NCBI GenBank assembly: GCA_002308255.1
Contig: DBVZ01000019.1
Location: forward strand, 8,956-14,916
Length of the DNA stretch: 5,961 nucleotides
Origin: Lachnospiraceae bacterium UBA1251
GTDB taxonomy: Bacteria; Bacillota; Clostridia; Lachnospirales; Lachnospiraceae
Direction: 5' to 3'
Each line of letters opens with the position of its first letter. Position 1 is the stretch's first letter. The position numbers and the translations under genes are program-made. Below, piece by piece: positions 1-5,834 of this stretch. Below the pieces are notes generated by a model, which was not told the origin of the DNA, did no database searches, and saw nothing but the letters and a program-made list of their open reading frames with translations.

Positions 1-1061
1 GAGTGCGTATCTTCTTCCGGAACGCGGTATAAGAAATCCGAGATCTGCACTTTCTCAGACTCATAGGTTTCTCCTGTCTCCTCCCCCCGCATCATCCGGA
101 TCTTCCCGGCGTCGGGATGATCATCTCTTATGACAGCTTCTGCCGTATACCCGCTGTTGAAATAATATCGTTCTCCCGGAGAACATAATTCTTTTACGGC
201 AGCATTCCCGGGAACGACCGTCAGGCGGCAGACCGGAGCAGCTGTATCCAGGATAAATTCCGCCGCACCTTCCGTAAGGACGACACCTTCATTTCCTTCC
301 TCTGTCACAGTCTCCGATAAATTTCCTGCCGTGTCCGATACCCGGACCGACAGCCTGTGTTTTCCGTCACCCAGCGCGGCTACTGTCTCCGGGGCCGCGT
401 TCAGTTCCAGAACCCCGTTCTGCATCCTTTTTCGCACTTCCAGTCCTGTTCCGTCCAGAAATACTTCCGAAGTGAGATTCTCCCCGGATACCACGGGTCC
501 TTCGTCCGTTATCCTCAAAGTGATCCCGCAGTTCTCCGCCCGGTAATAGAACATGCCGTCTTCATCCTGTCTTCCGTTCATAATGACGTTGATCTCCGGC
601 GCGGCAGTATCTGTTCTCAGATCGGTCCTCACTTCTTTCACGATCTCTCCCCCGGGAAGCATTACATAAAACACGGTCTCCTCCTCCCCGATCTTTACCC
701 GGCAGCTGTCCTGAAAAGAGGAATCCTCCTCCGATTGTTCCGCACAGACTTTATATCCTTCCGCTGCAGTCACCAGGATCCCTTCTTCCGCCTGTTCCGC
801 GCCATACCAGCGGATCACGCCGATATCCGTGTTCTCTTCATATCCCGGTTCGATCTCATACGATCCTTCGGGGAGTTCTGCCTCCGCCGTCCCGTCCTCT
901 CCTTCTGTTTCCTCCGCCGCCGCAGCATTTTCCCCGCCTGTCTCCGCCGGTGCAGATAATATCTCTTTCATTCCGTCTGTCTGCGCGGGCACACACTGCA
1001 TACCCGCAGTGAGCAGAAGTACCAGCATCACAGATGCCGCTGCTGTTATCCGTTTTTTCAT
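1..1061 (-). CDS. Secreted Ig-like-domain protein, 3' end missing (runs off left edge)
   Basis: The frame opens with ATG at 1061-1059 and stays open for 353 codons to the window edge with no stop, so only the N-terminal part is seen. Residues 1-26 look like a Sec signal peptide: MKKR, then a hydrophobic core (VMLVLLLTAG), then a cleavage region near VPAQT. Cys23 is not in a proper lipobox (GMQC), so a lipoprotein is unlikely. An acidic, Ala/Glu-rich linker (about 36-65) follows. Beyond it are beta-rich segments with the DTAAP signature at 151-155 and 272-276 and SDTAGN at 242-247. These are typical of tandem bacterial Ig-like modules on exported proteins. The start overlaps the stop of the upstream small gene (ATGA) and is preceded by GGAGG with a short 4-nt spacer. 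It is the fourth gene of the kinase/phosphatase operon. A role as an extracellular partner of the kinase is inference only; the fold assignment rests on motif pattern and the exact substrate or ligand is unknown. Confidence 0.85.
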   Translation of the reverse strand, partial: MKKRITAAASVMLVLLLTAGMQCVPAQTDGMKEILSAPAETGGENAAAAEETEGEDGTAEAELPEGSYEIEPGYEENTDIGVIRWYGAEQAEEGILVTAAEGYKVCAEQSEEDSSFQDSCRVKIGEEETVFYVMLPGGEIVKEVRTDLRTDTAAPEINVIMNGRQDEDGMFYYRAENCGITLRITDEGPVVSGENLTSEVFLDGTGLEVRKRMQNGVLELNAAPETVAALGDGKHRLSVRVSDTAGNLSETVTEEGNEGVVLTEGAAEFILDTAAPVCRLTVVPGNAAVKELCSPGERYYFNSGYTAEAVIRDDHPDAGKIRMMRGEETGETYESEKVQISDFLYRVPEEDTH

Positions 1062-1393
1062 ACATCCTCCGTTCTCTCCGTTAAAGGCTCCGTCCGCCGA
1101 TTCTGTCCGTTTCCGCTTTCATTCTCCGTATCCGATATTCCTTCCGGCCAGGCGGAAAGGATCCGCCTGCGCAAGATAAAATGCCCGCCCTGTTCTGTCT
1201 CCGCATCCGGGACAGACGAAGCCCTGCGCACAGCCTCCCTCTTCCGGATCCGGTCCGCGCCTTTTCTCCGGCTTCTCCCGCTCAGGAAAGCAGCGGTCTC
1301 CGGGATCTTCAGTTCGATAAAGACAGCAAAGGCTGTCATAAACCCCGCCGCAGCGGCTGCCAGCCCCGCATAGATCAGCATATCCCAATTCAT
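1058..1393 (-). CDS. Small single-pass membrane protein of unknown function (111 aa)
   Basis: I do not recognise a named family. Residues about 5-27 form one hydrophobic helix (MLIYAGLAAAAAGFMTAFAVF). A short segment, ELKIPETAAFLSGRSRRKG (27-45), follows, and then a basic, Arg/Lys-rich stretch and a polar Glu/Thr-rich tail. The basic residues after the helix suggest N-terminus outside and a cytoplasmic C-terminal tail. ATG at 1393 overlaps the kinase stop (ATGA), and AAGGAG lies 7 nt upstream, an excellent ribosome site. Its own stop overlaps the next start in the same way. The overlaps on both sides, the good SD and the credible membrane helix argue that it is real and not a shadow. Its placement between a membrane kinase and a secreted protein suggests an accessory or scaffold role, or a phosphorylation target through Ser/Thr in the tail, but nothing in the sequence shows this. 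Confidence 0.8.
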   Translation of the reverse strand: MNWDMLIYAGLAAAAAGFMTAFAVFIELKIPETAAFLSGRSRRKGADRIRKREAVRRASSVPDAETEQGGHFILRRRILSAWPEGISDTENESGNGQNRRTEPLTERTEDV

Positions 1394-3429
1394 CCGTTCT
1401 CTCCTTCCGCACCGATCTTTCTTCCGAGGACGGCATAGGCCGGTCCCGCTTCCGCTGCCTGTTCCGCCCCGATCTCCGCATACTGCCGCTCCGCTTCCTC
1501 TTTCTTTCCTTCTTTCAGCAGCCAGGAACTGTACCGGAGACGTACGGAAGGATCTTCCGGGTTCTCCTCAAGAAGCTTCTCATAAAGACTGCGGATCCGC
1601 TCCGGATCTCCTGTCATTTCCGTGATTCCGGCCACTTTATCTCTTATCGCGGCCTTCTGCTCCTGTCCCGCCGGCAGGGAAAGGAGTTCGCCGCAGTACC
1701 GCAGCACTTCTTCACGGTCAAAAACCCCGCTTCCCATGGCTTCCGCACTGAGCAGACAGGACGTAAGATCGGTCAGGAGAGCACTCCTGAGAACGGTCCT
1801 GTCTTCGTTTTCCCGGTCCGCGGCGCCTGATGCGCTGTCCGTATCCTCTGCTTCCGTAAGATCAAGGCACAGCAGCGCCTTCCGCAGAGCGTCCGCCGCC
1901 ATTTTGCACGGATCCGCGCCTGCCCCGGCAATGGACTGCTTATGGGCGAGGCAGATCCCCGCCGCGGTCTGATATTGCCGTATCTTCTCTTCACTTTCCT
2001 GCAGACCGTCCGTGTAACGTTCAAACGATTCCAGAGCCGGAACGACCTTTTCCCAGTCCGCGCCTCCTCCCATCCCGCTCAGCGCTTCCGCTATTTTCTG
2101 CAGATGGGCGGCTTCCGGGTATTCTTTCCGATCCACTTCCGAGTAGTACCTGGCGGCTCTTGCGTAATCCGCCGAAAATGAGCTGTCCTTCCTGTTTCCG
2201 CTAAAATACAGATTTGCAGCCTGCATGAGCACCTCGCTGTTCCGGTCGATCTTTCCGGCTCCCGCATCGATCCTGACGCACACCGCCCGAAGACCGGCTT
2301 CCGTCTGTCCCATATCCCCGCAGTAAGCAAGAAGTTCCCTGTATCCCTCCGGCCTTGACGGGTCCAGGTCAATGATCTTCGTGAAATCGCGAAAAAGATC
2401 CTGCCGGTACACGCCGCTCAGAACACTTTCCACAGCGGCGTCCGAGCACCGGGTCAGCCTTTCCGTATAGAGATTCTTCCGCTGTGCCGTTCTCCCGGCG
2501 ATGCCGGCACACATCATCGCAAGCCCGAGCATTCCGGCAGACAGAGGGACCGCAAAAGCAGCCATTCTCCGCTTCGCCCTTTTTTTCGTCATCGCGTCCG
2601 CGGCGGCAAGATGTTCCAGTGCCCACAGAAGCTCGGCGCAGTCCCGGTAACGTTTTCCGGGATCCCGCATCGTGCACCGGAGCAGGATCTCTTCCAGTCC
2701 CGCGGAAATCCCCGGATCGATCTCCCGTACCGGTCTGATCCCGTAAGAAGGATCCGCCGGGTTTTTTCCCGTGAGGAGATGGTAAAGCGTCGCTCCGAGG
2801 CTGTAGATATCCGTCTGCGGCGTCGTCTGGCCGCGCCCTCCGAACTGTTCCGGCGCCGCGTATCCGAAAGTACCGAGACTCTGCGTGTCTCCCGCACGGC
2901 ACGGTTTATATTCCCTGGCGATCCCGAAATCAAACAGCATCACGTCCCCGTCAGGCCGAAGCATGATATTTCCGGGCTTCATATCCCGGTAAATGACGGG
3001 AGGATCACAGGAATGCAGATAATACAGCACCCCGCTCAGCTGCTTTGCCCACCGGACCACGGTCTCCTGCGGCAGGGCGCCCTCTTTGCGGATCACCTCC
3101 TCCAGCGTTCTGCCCTCTATATAATCCATCACAAGCCCGACGTATTCCGCTGTCTCTATGATGTCAACGACGCGGGGCAGCTGCGGATGCTTCAGTTTCT
3201 TCAGGAGTTCCGCTTCCATAAGAGCGCTCTGGCGCCGCGTCCTGTTCTCTTCCGCCTCTCCGTTTTCCTGCTCCTGCTTAACCACCGCCTTCAGCGCCCA
3301 GTTTTTGCGCAGCCGGAAATCGCGGATCAGGTAAACGACGCTCATGCCGCCTCTGCCGGTCTCCCGGAGCACCTCATAACGTCCGTCTATGACCGTCCCT
3401 TCTTTCAGGATCTTCTGCTCTTCAAACAA
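1390..3429 (-). CDS. Transmembrane Hanks-type Ser/Thr protein kinase with C-terminal TPR-like region
   Basis: Phosphorylates Ser/Thr on target proteins using ATP. Numbering is from the TTG start (679 aa). The kinase domain (about 12-275) has the glycine loop GRGGMSVVY (25-33), ATP-binding Lys47 in WALK, the likely helix-C Glu72, catalytic loop YRDMKPGN (Asp149, Lys151, Asn154), DFG (167-169), APE (192-194) and DIYSLG. HRD is replaced by YRD, a substitution seen in many clostridial kinases, so it is predicted active. Thr182, Ser184 and Thr187 sit in the activation loop. A basic KKRAKRR segment leads into one membrane helix (about 289-311). The remaining 365 or so residues would be extracytoplasmic and helical; residues 613-653 (YEKLLEENPEDPSVRL...) resemble a TPR unit. 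No PASTA repeats are present, so it is not a PrkC/PknB/Stk1 orthologue. TTG at 3429 was chosen because AAAGGAGG lies 8 nt upstream and the junction matches the other two in the operon. The in-frame ATG at 3456 would add nine residues but has no SD and would overlap the phosphatase by 35 nt. Confidence 0.93.
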   Translation of the reverse strand: MFEEQKILKEGTVIDGRYEVLRETGRGGMSVVYLIRDFRLRKNWALKAVVKQEQENGEAEENRTRRQSALMEAELLKKLKHPQLPRVVDIIETAEYVGLVMDYIEGRTLEEVIRKEGALPQETVVRWAKQLSGVLYYLHSCDPPVIYRDMKPGNIMLRPDGDVMLFDFGIAREYKPCRAGDTQSLGTFGYAAPEQFGGRGQTTPQTDIYSLGATLYHLLTGKNPADPSYGIRPVREIDPGISAGLEEILLRCTMRDPGKRYRDCAELLWALEHLAAADAMTKKRAKRRMAAFAVPLSAGMLGLAMMCAGIAGRTAQRKNLYTERLTRCSDAAVESVLSGVYRQDLFRDFTKIIDLDPSRPEGYRELLAYCGDMGQTEAGLRAVCVRIDAGAGKIDRNSEVLMQAANLYFSGNRKDSSFSADYARAARYYSEVDRKEYPEAAHLQKIAEALSGMGGGADWEKVVPALESFERYTDGLQESEEKIRQYQTAAGICLAHKQSIAGAGADPCKMAADALRKALLCLDLTEAEDTDSASGAADRENEDRTVLRSALLTDLTSCLLSAEAMGSGVFDREEVLRYCGELLSLPAGQEQKAAIRDKVAGITEMTGDPERIRSLYEKLLEENPEDPSVRLRYSSWLLKEGKKEEAERQYAEIGAEQAAEAGPAYAVLGRKIGAEGENG

Positions 3430-4387
3430 ACCGTTCTCCTCCTTTCTCCGCCGCATTTTGAGCCGGCAGCATCTCCTCTCCCCGGTCCCGGATCAGCACA
3501 GCCGTCATATTGTCGGTCTCTCCGCAGATCAGGTTTTCTTCAAATCCTTCCCTGACGGACGCATCCGCCTCTTCCCGGGTGCGGATTCCTCCGGCGAGGT
3601 ACCTTTCACGCACGCACAGGACCCCCTTTTCTCTCCAGAACCCGTCGGAACAGAGCAGATACAGCCCGCCTTCCTTTCTTTTGCCGATCCGGAGATCCGG
3701 TTCCGGTCCGTTTCCGATTCCGAGACACTTCATCAGAACGTTCCTCCTCGGATCGTTCTTCATCTCCTCTTCCCGAAGTCTCCCCGCCGAGAATTCCTCC
3801 ATCACCCAGGAATGGTCCGAAGTGATCAGCTCCGGCGTCTCGGAAAACACGTAGATCCTGGAGTCTCCCGTATGCGCGGCGATGTAGCTCCCGTCCATCA
3901 CAAGCAGAACGCATGCTGTCGTTCCCATTTCCCGTTCCGGACTCCCGTTCCCGCTTTCCCGCAGTCTTCCGTGGATCTTTTCAAACAATTCCTTCAACGA
4001 ATCCGCAGTTTTCCGTATGGCATCTTCTTCCGCAAGGATCGGCGGAAGAGCATTCCGGAACCAGCGTTCCGACTCCGCCGCTGCGATCCCGCTCGCTTTC
4101 TCGCCGTCGCTGTGTCCTCCCATACCATCGAAAACGCAGGCAAATATCACCAGGGGATTCCGAAAGCGGTCCGCCTCCGCTGTCATGACCAGCAGGGCAT
4201 CCTGATTGACTTTCTTTTTTCCCGCATGCGTGCCGTATCCGATGACCGGTTCCGTACAAAAAAAAGGAACCGGAGAGGATTTGTTGCTTTTTATCCTCTC
4301 CGGCTCCTTTATCTTTCTGTTTTCACGGGCGCTGTTCCTTTTGGGGAACTGTCGTCCGCATTTTCCGCGGCGTGCAAGATGGCGCAT
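3422..4387 (-). CDS. PP2C-family Ser/Thr protein phosphatase
   Basis: Metal-dependent phosphatase (PPM/PP2C), expected to reverse phosphorylation by the adjacent kinase in the cytoplasm. No signal peptide or membrane helix is seen. The family motifs are complete: NQD (61-63), FDGMGGHSDG (86-95, Asp87 a metal ligand), MGTTA (154-158), HTGDSRIY (172-179), SDGFW (247-251, Asp248) and TDNMTAVL (291-298, Asp292). All metal-binding aspartates are present, so it should be active. The core starts near residue 48 (VIGYGTHAGKKKVNQD). The first 47 or so residues are a basic, low-complexity extension not expected in the family, and its DNA holds an intrinsic-terminator structure. No ATG, GTG, TTG or CTG occurs in frame between 4387 and the core. 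ATG at 4387 has AAAGGA 6 nt upstream, so this start is preferred despite the odd extension. It is the first gene of the operon; its stop overlaps the kinase TTG by 8 nt. Length of about 275 aa after the extension fits single-domain bacterial PP2Cs. Confidence 0.92.
   Translation of the reverse strand: MRHLARRGKCGRQFPKRNSARENRKIKEPERIKSNKSSPVPFFCTEPVIGYGTHAGKKKVNQDALLVMTAEADRFRNPLVIFACVFDGMGGHSDGEKASGIAAAESERWFRNALPPILAEEDAIRKTADSLKELFEKIHGRLRESGNGSPEREMGTTACVLLVMDGSYIAAHTGDSRIYVFSETPELITSDHSWVMEEFSAGRLREEEMKNDPRRNVLMKCLGIGNGPEPDLRIGKRKEGGLYLLCSDGFWREKGVLCVRERYLAGGIRTREEADASVREGFEENLICGETDNMTAVLIRDRGEEMLPAQNAAEKGGERFV
3438..3445 (-). promoter_or_regulatory. Ribosome binding site that decides the kinase start
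   Basis: AAAGGAGG on the minus strand, 8 nt before TTG at 3429-3427. It lies within the last codons of the phosphatase gene. It is the only strong SD near the kinase N-terminus, and it is downstream of the alternative ATG (3456), so it cannot serve that ATG. Confidence 0.75.
4258..4310 (-). terminator. Intrinsic-terminator hairpin within the 5' coding part of the phosphatase (candidate attenuator)
   Basis: Read on the minus strand, an 18-bp stem (arms 4310-4293 and 4280-4263; one G-T wobble, otherwise fully paired) closes a 12-nt A-rich loop (4292-4281). It runs into eight consecutive T (4265-4258). The core GCCGGAGAGGAT pairs with ATCCTCTCCGGT. This is a textbook Rho-independent terminator by sequence. 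It lies inside the open frame encoding residues 26-44 of the phosphatase and about 110-160 nt after the predicted transcription start. On the plus strand the tail is only moderately T-rich, so termination is better supported on the minus strand. Whether it works as an attenuator is inference. Confidence 0.8.
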
Positions 4388-4411
4388 ATCTTTTCCTTTC
4401 TGTTCACAGCA

Positions 4412-4439
4412 GTGACATGCCCTTATTTTATCCTGTCAC
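4412..4439. promoter_or_regulatory. Inverted repeat flanking the operon -10 box, candidate operator
   Basis: GTGACA (4412-4417) and TGTCAC (4434-4439) are perfect 6-bp inverted arms 16 nt apart, centred on the -10 hexamer at 4425-4430. A related TTCAC lies at 4403-4407 in the leader, and TCAC/GTGA (4404-4407 and 4412-4415) could form a small hairpin just before the ribosome site. The placement suits a repressor site, but the arms are short and chance is possible. Confidence 0.35.
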
Positions 4440-4453
4440 GGGAGCATTCTCAA
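4425..4453 (-). promoter_or_regulatory. Sigma-A promoter of the phosphatase/kinase operon
   Basis: Minus-strand -35 TTGAGA (4453-4448), 17-nt spacer, -10 TAAAAT (4430-4425). Start of transcription is predicted near 4418, which gives a leader of about 30 nt to the phosphatase ATG. The ribosome site AAAGGA is at 4399-4394, 6 nt before ATG. It is the best promoter-like pair upstream of the operon and has optimal spacing. Confidence 0.7.
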
Positions 4454-4517
4454 ACAGAATCAGTTGTACCGTTCTACGGCTTTTGTTGTATTATTCAATG
4501 ATTTTTAAGAATCCTTC

Positions 4518-4536
4518 ATTTTTGAAATCCAAAAAT
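4518..4536. repeat. Short inverted repeat upstream of the ydcF-family gene
   Basis: ATTTTTG (4518-4524), 5-nt spacer AAATC, CAAAAAT (4530-4536): a perfect 7-bp palindromic pair. It overlaps the candidate -35 region of the plus-strand promoter, so it could be an operator. It is AT-rich and may be fortuitous. Confidence 0.35.
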
Positions 4537-4554
4537 CATAAAAACATGTATAAT
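4522..4554 (+). promoter_or_regulatory. Probable promoter of the YdcF-family gene
   Basis: A consensus -10 TATAAT lies at 4549-4554, preceded by TG at 4547-4548 (directly adjacent, so not the canonical extended -10). The only -35-like hexamer, TTGAAA (4522-4527), is 21 nt upstream, longer than the ideal 17. Transcription would start near 4561 and give a leader of about 50 nt. A weaker alternative is TTGTAC (4464-4469) with TATTAT (4489-4494). The -10 is convincing; the -35 is poor, so an activator may be needed. Confidence 0.55.
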
Positions 4555-4593
4555 ATAGGCATTACAGGCTGCCGCTCAGCCGTCCATTCCATT

Positions 4594-4624
4594 TCAAACG
4601 GGGAATCCTTATGATTCAATTTGA
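4594..4624 (+). promoter_or_regulatory. Hairpin over the ribosome site and start codon of the YdcF-family gene
   Basis: GAATC (4603-4607) and GATTC (4613-4617) pair around a 5-nt loop that contains the first bases of the ATG at 4611. An outer pair, TCAAA (4594-4598) with TTTGA (4620-4624), could extend it across internal loops. The weak SD GGGGAA (4600-4605, 5 nt from ATG) falls partly in the stem, so translation start could be damped. The pairing is short; regulatory meaning is inference. Confidence 0.3.
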
Positions 4625-5834
4625 TACCTTGCATAAAAAACCTAACGTCTGGAGCCTTCTTCCCATTACCGTCATTGCGGTCATCGTTGTCCTCTTTATC
4701 ATAACCCGCGATCCGGTCAGCATTCTCGCCATATCCGGCGCCGTCTGTCTTTACCTCGCCGCCGTGATCGCGATCCTTATAAGAGCCTTTTTCCGGCAGC
4801 TGCGATATAACCCCTATTCCTACAACACGATCTACTATTCCGGGTTCTCCCTTTTTCTGTTTTCGGCCCTGCTCACCCAGGGATACATTTTTTTCATGTC
4901 TGTCCGGCATCCGGAGATCATGTACAACGTACCGACGGTCCTGGGCACGCTGACCTCCTCGGCTGCCCATTATATGATTTACTCTTTTCCGTTTATTTTT
5001 GTTTATTCCGTCGGACTGTTCATTTCCAATATTTCTCTGATCCGGCATGAGGGCAGACGTCTCGTCAACCTGCTGGGAATCCTGCTCGCTTTCCTTCTGA
5101 TCGGCGGAGAGGTCTTTATGTTCGTGGGAAACATGTATGCCAGCGGTTCCGAATTCCAGGTTCTCATGCACGACATCTTCTACAACCTGTTTGCGTCCTT
5201 CTACCTCTATTTCGAGTGTATGCTGATCGGCACGATCATCGCTAATATTATCGTAGTCCGCTACGAACCGGAGAAGGATAAGGATTACATTATTATTCTC
5301 GGCTGCGGGATCCGGAAAGACGGCACCCCTTCGCCTCTTCTGAAAGGGCGGATTGACCGCGCACTGCGGTTCTATCGCAAGCAGATCAAACAGACCGGGA
5401 AGGCGCCGTTCCTCATTCCTTCCGGCGGGCAGGGACCGAACGAAGTAACTTCCGAGTGCGCGGCCATGACCGGATATCTTCTGGAACAGGGCGTTCCGAA
5501 GGAGCACATTCTCGCGGAGGACCGTTCGACAAGCACTTTCGAAAATATGAAATTTTCGAAAGAAGTCATTCGCTCCGTCGATCCGGAACTGAAGGGGAAG
5601 ATCGCATTTTCAACGACCAACTACCATGTCTTCCGAAGCGGTCTCATGGCAAGACGCGTGAAAATGCGCGCTGTCGGCATGGGTGCCCGCACAAAATGGT
5701 ATTTCTGGCCGAATGCAGCCGTCCGCGAATTTGTCGGTCTTCTTACGGAACACCGGCTGAAACAGGCCCTGGTTCTGGGCGGAATCATCGTGTTCTACAT
5801 TATCGCTACGATTATTTCTTTTAAAATAATATAA
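4611..5834 (+). CDS. Polytopic membrane protein with YdcF/DUF218 (ElyC/SanA/YdcF) domain
   Basis: The 407-residue protein has about six N-terminal hydrophobic helices (near 15-31, 37-60, 74-96, 118-143, 151-173 and 190-216). A soluble DUF218-type domain (about 224-375) and one C-terminal helix (about 384-404) follow. Domain signatures are YIIILGCGIRKDGTPSPLLKGRIDRAL (split at 226-252), PSGGQGPNEVTSE (270-282), the STSTFENM stretch (306-313) and FSTTNYHVFRSG (333-344). These match the family's usual pattern of an ILG-strand, SGG loop, ENtxxN-like helix and T.xxHxxRs motif. Members such as SanA and ElyC affect the cell envelope in enterobacteria, but the biochemical reaction is not settled, and this long form with many helices is a Firmicutes-type architecture. 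ATG at 4611 is the first start and the SD (GGGGAA) is weak. It is transcribed away from the kinase operon across a 223-nt divergent region. A functional tie to that operon is not shown. Confidence 0.9.
   Translation: MIQFDTLHKKPNVWSLLPITVIAVIVVLFIITRDPVSILAISGAVCLYLAAVIAILIRAFFRQLRYNPYSYNTIYYSGFSLFLFSALLTQGYIFFMSVRHPEIMYNVPTVLGTLTSSAAHYMIYSFPFIFVYSVGLFISNISLIRHEGRRLVNLLGILLAFLLIGGEVFMFVGNMYASGSEFQVLMHDIFYNLFASFYLYFECMLIGTIIANIIVVRYEPEKDKDYIIILGCGIRKDGTPSPLLKGRIDRALRFYRKQIKQTGKAPFLIPSGGQGPNEVTSECAAMTGYLLEQGVPKEHILAEDRSTSTFENMKFSKEVIRSVDPELKGKIAFSTTNYHVFRSGLMARRVKMRAVGMGARTKWYFWPNAAVREFVGLLTEHRLKQALVLGGIIVFYIIATIISFKII

Noticed and set aside
357..959. 200-codon open frame on the plus strand
   Set aside because: Antisense to the Ig-like protein gene, which has a signal peptide, coupled start and motif repeats; this frame has none of these.
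993..1061. Possible lipoprotein signal at Cys23 of the Ig-like protein
   Set aside because: The residues before the Cys (GMQC) do not form a lipobox; a normal signal-peptide cleavage site after the hydrophobic core is more likely.
2580..2586. A7 run on the kinase coding strand just before the membrane helix, possible frameshift giving a soluble kinase
   Set aside because: The phase does not fit a standard -1 slippery heptamer, and the run simply encodes Lys-Lys-Arg of the normal positive juxtamembrane segment.
2369..2902. 177-codon minus-strand frame overlapping the kinase
   Set aside because: It lies in another frame of the kinase gene and gives a Arg/Gly-rich product without domains.
2611..3555. 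314-codon open frame on the plus strand
   Set aside because: Antisense to the kinase catalytic domain; no domain or start signals of its own.
3389..4501. 370-codon open frame on the plus strand
   Set aside because: Antisense to the PP2C gene, whose motifs are complete. The product is Arg/Pro/Ser/Phe-rich, as expected of a shadow in GC-rich DNA.
4536..5507. 323-codon open frame on the minus strand
   Set aside because: It is antisense to the well-supported YdcF-family gene, its product is charged with no recognisable domain, and no SD or promoter fits. It is a shadow frame.
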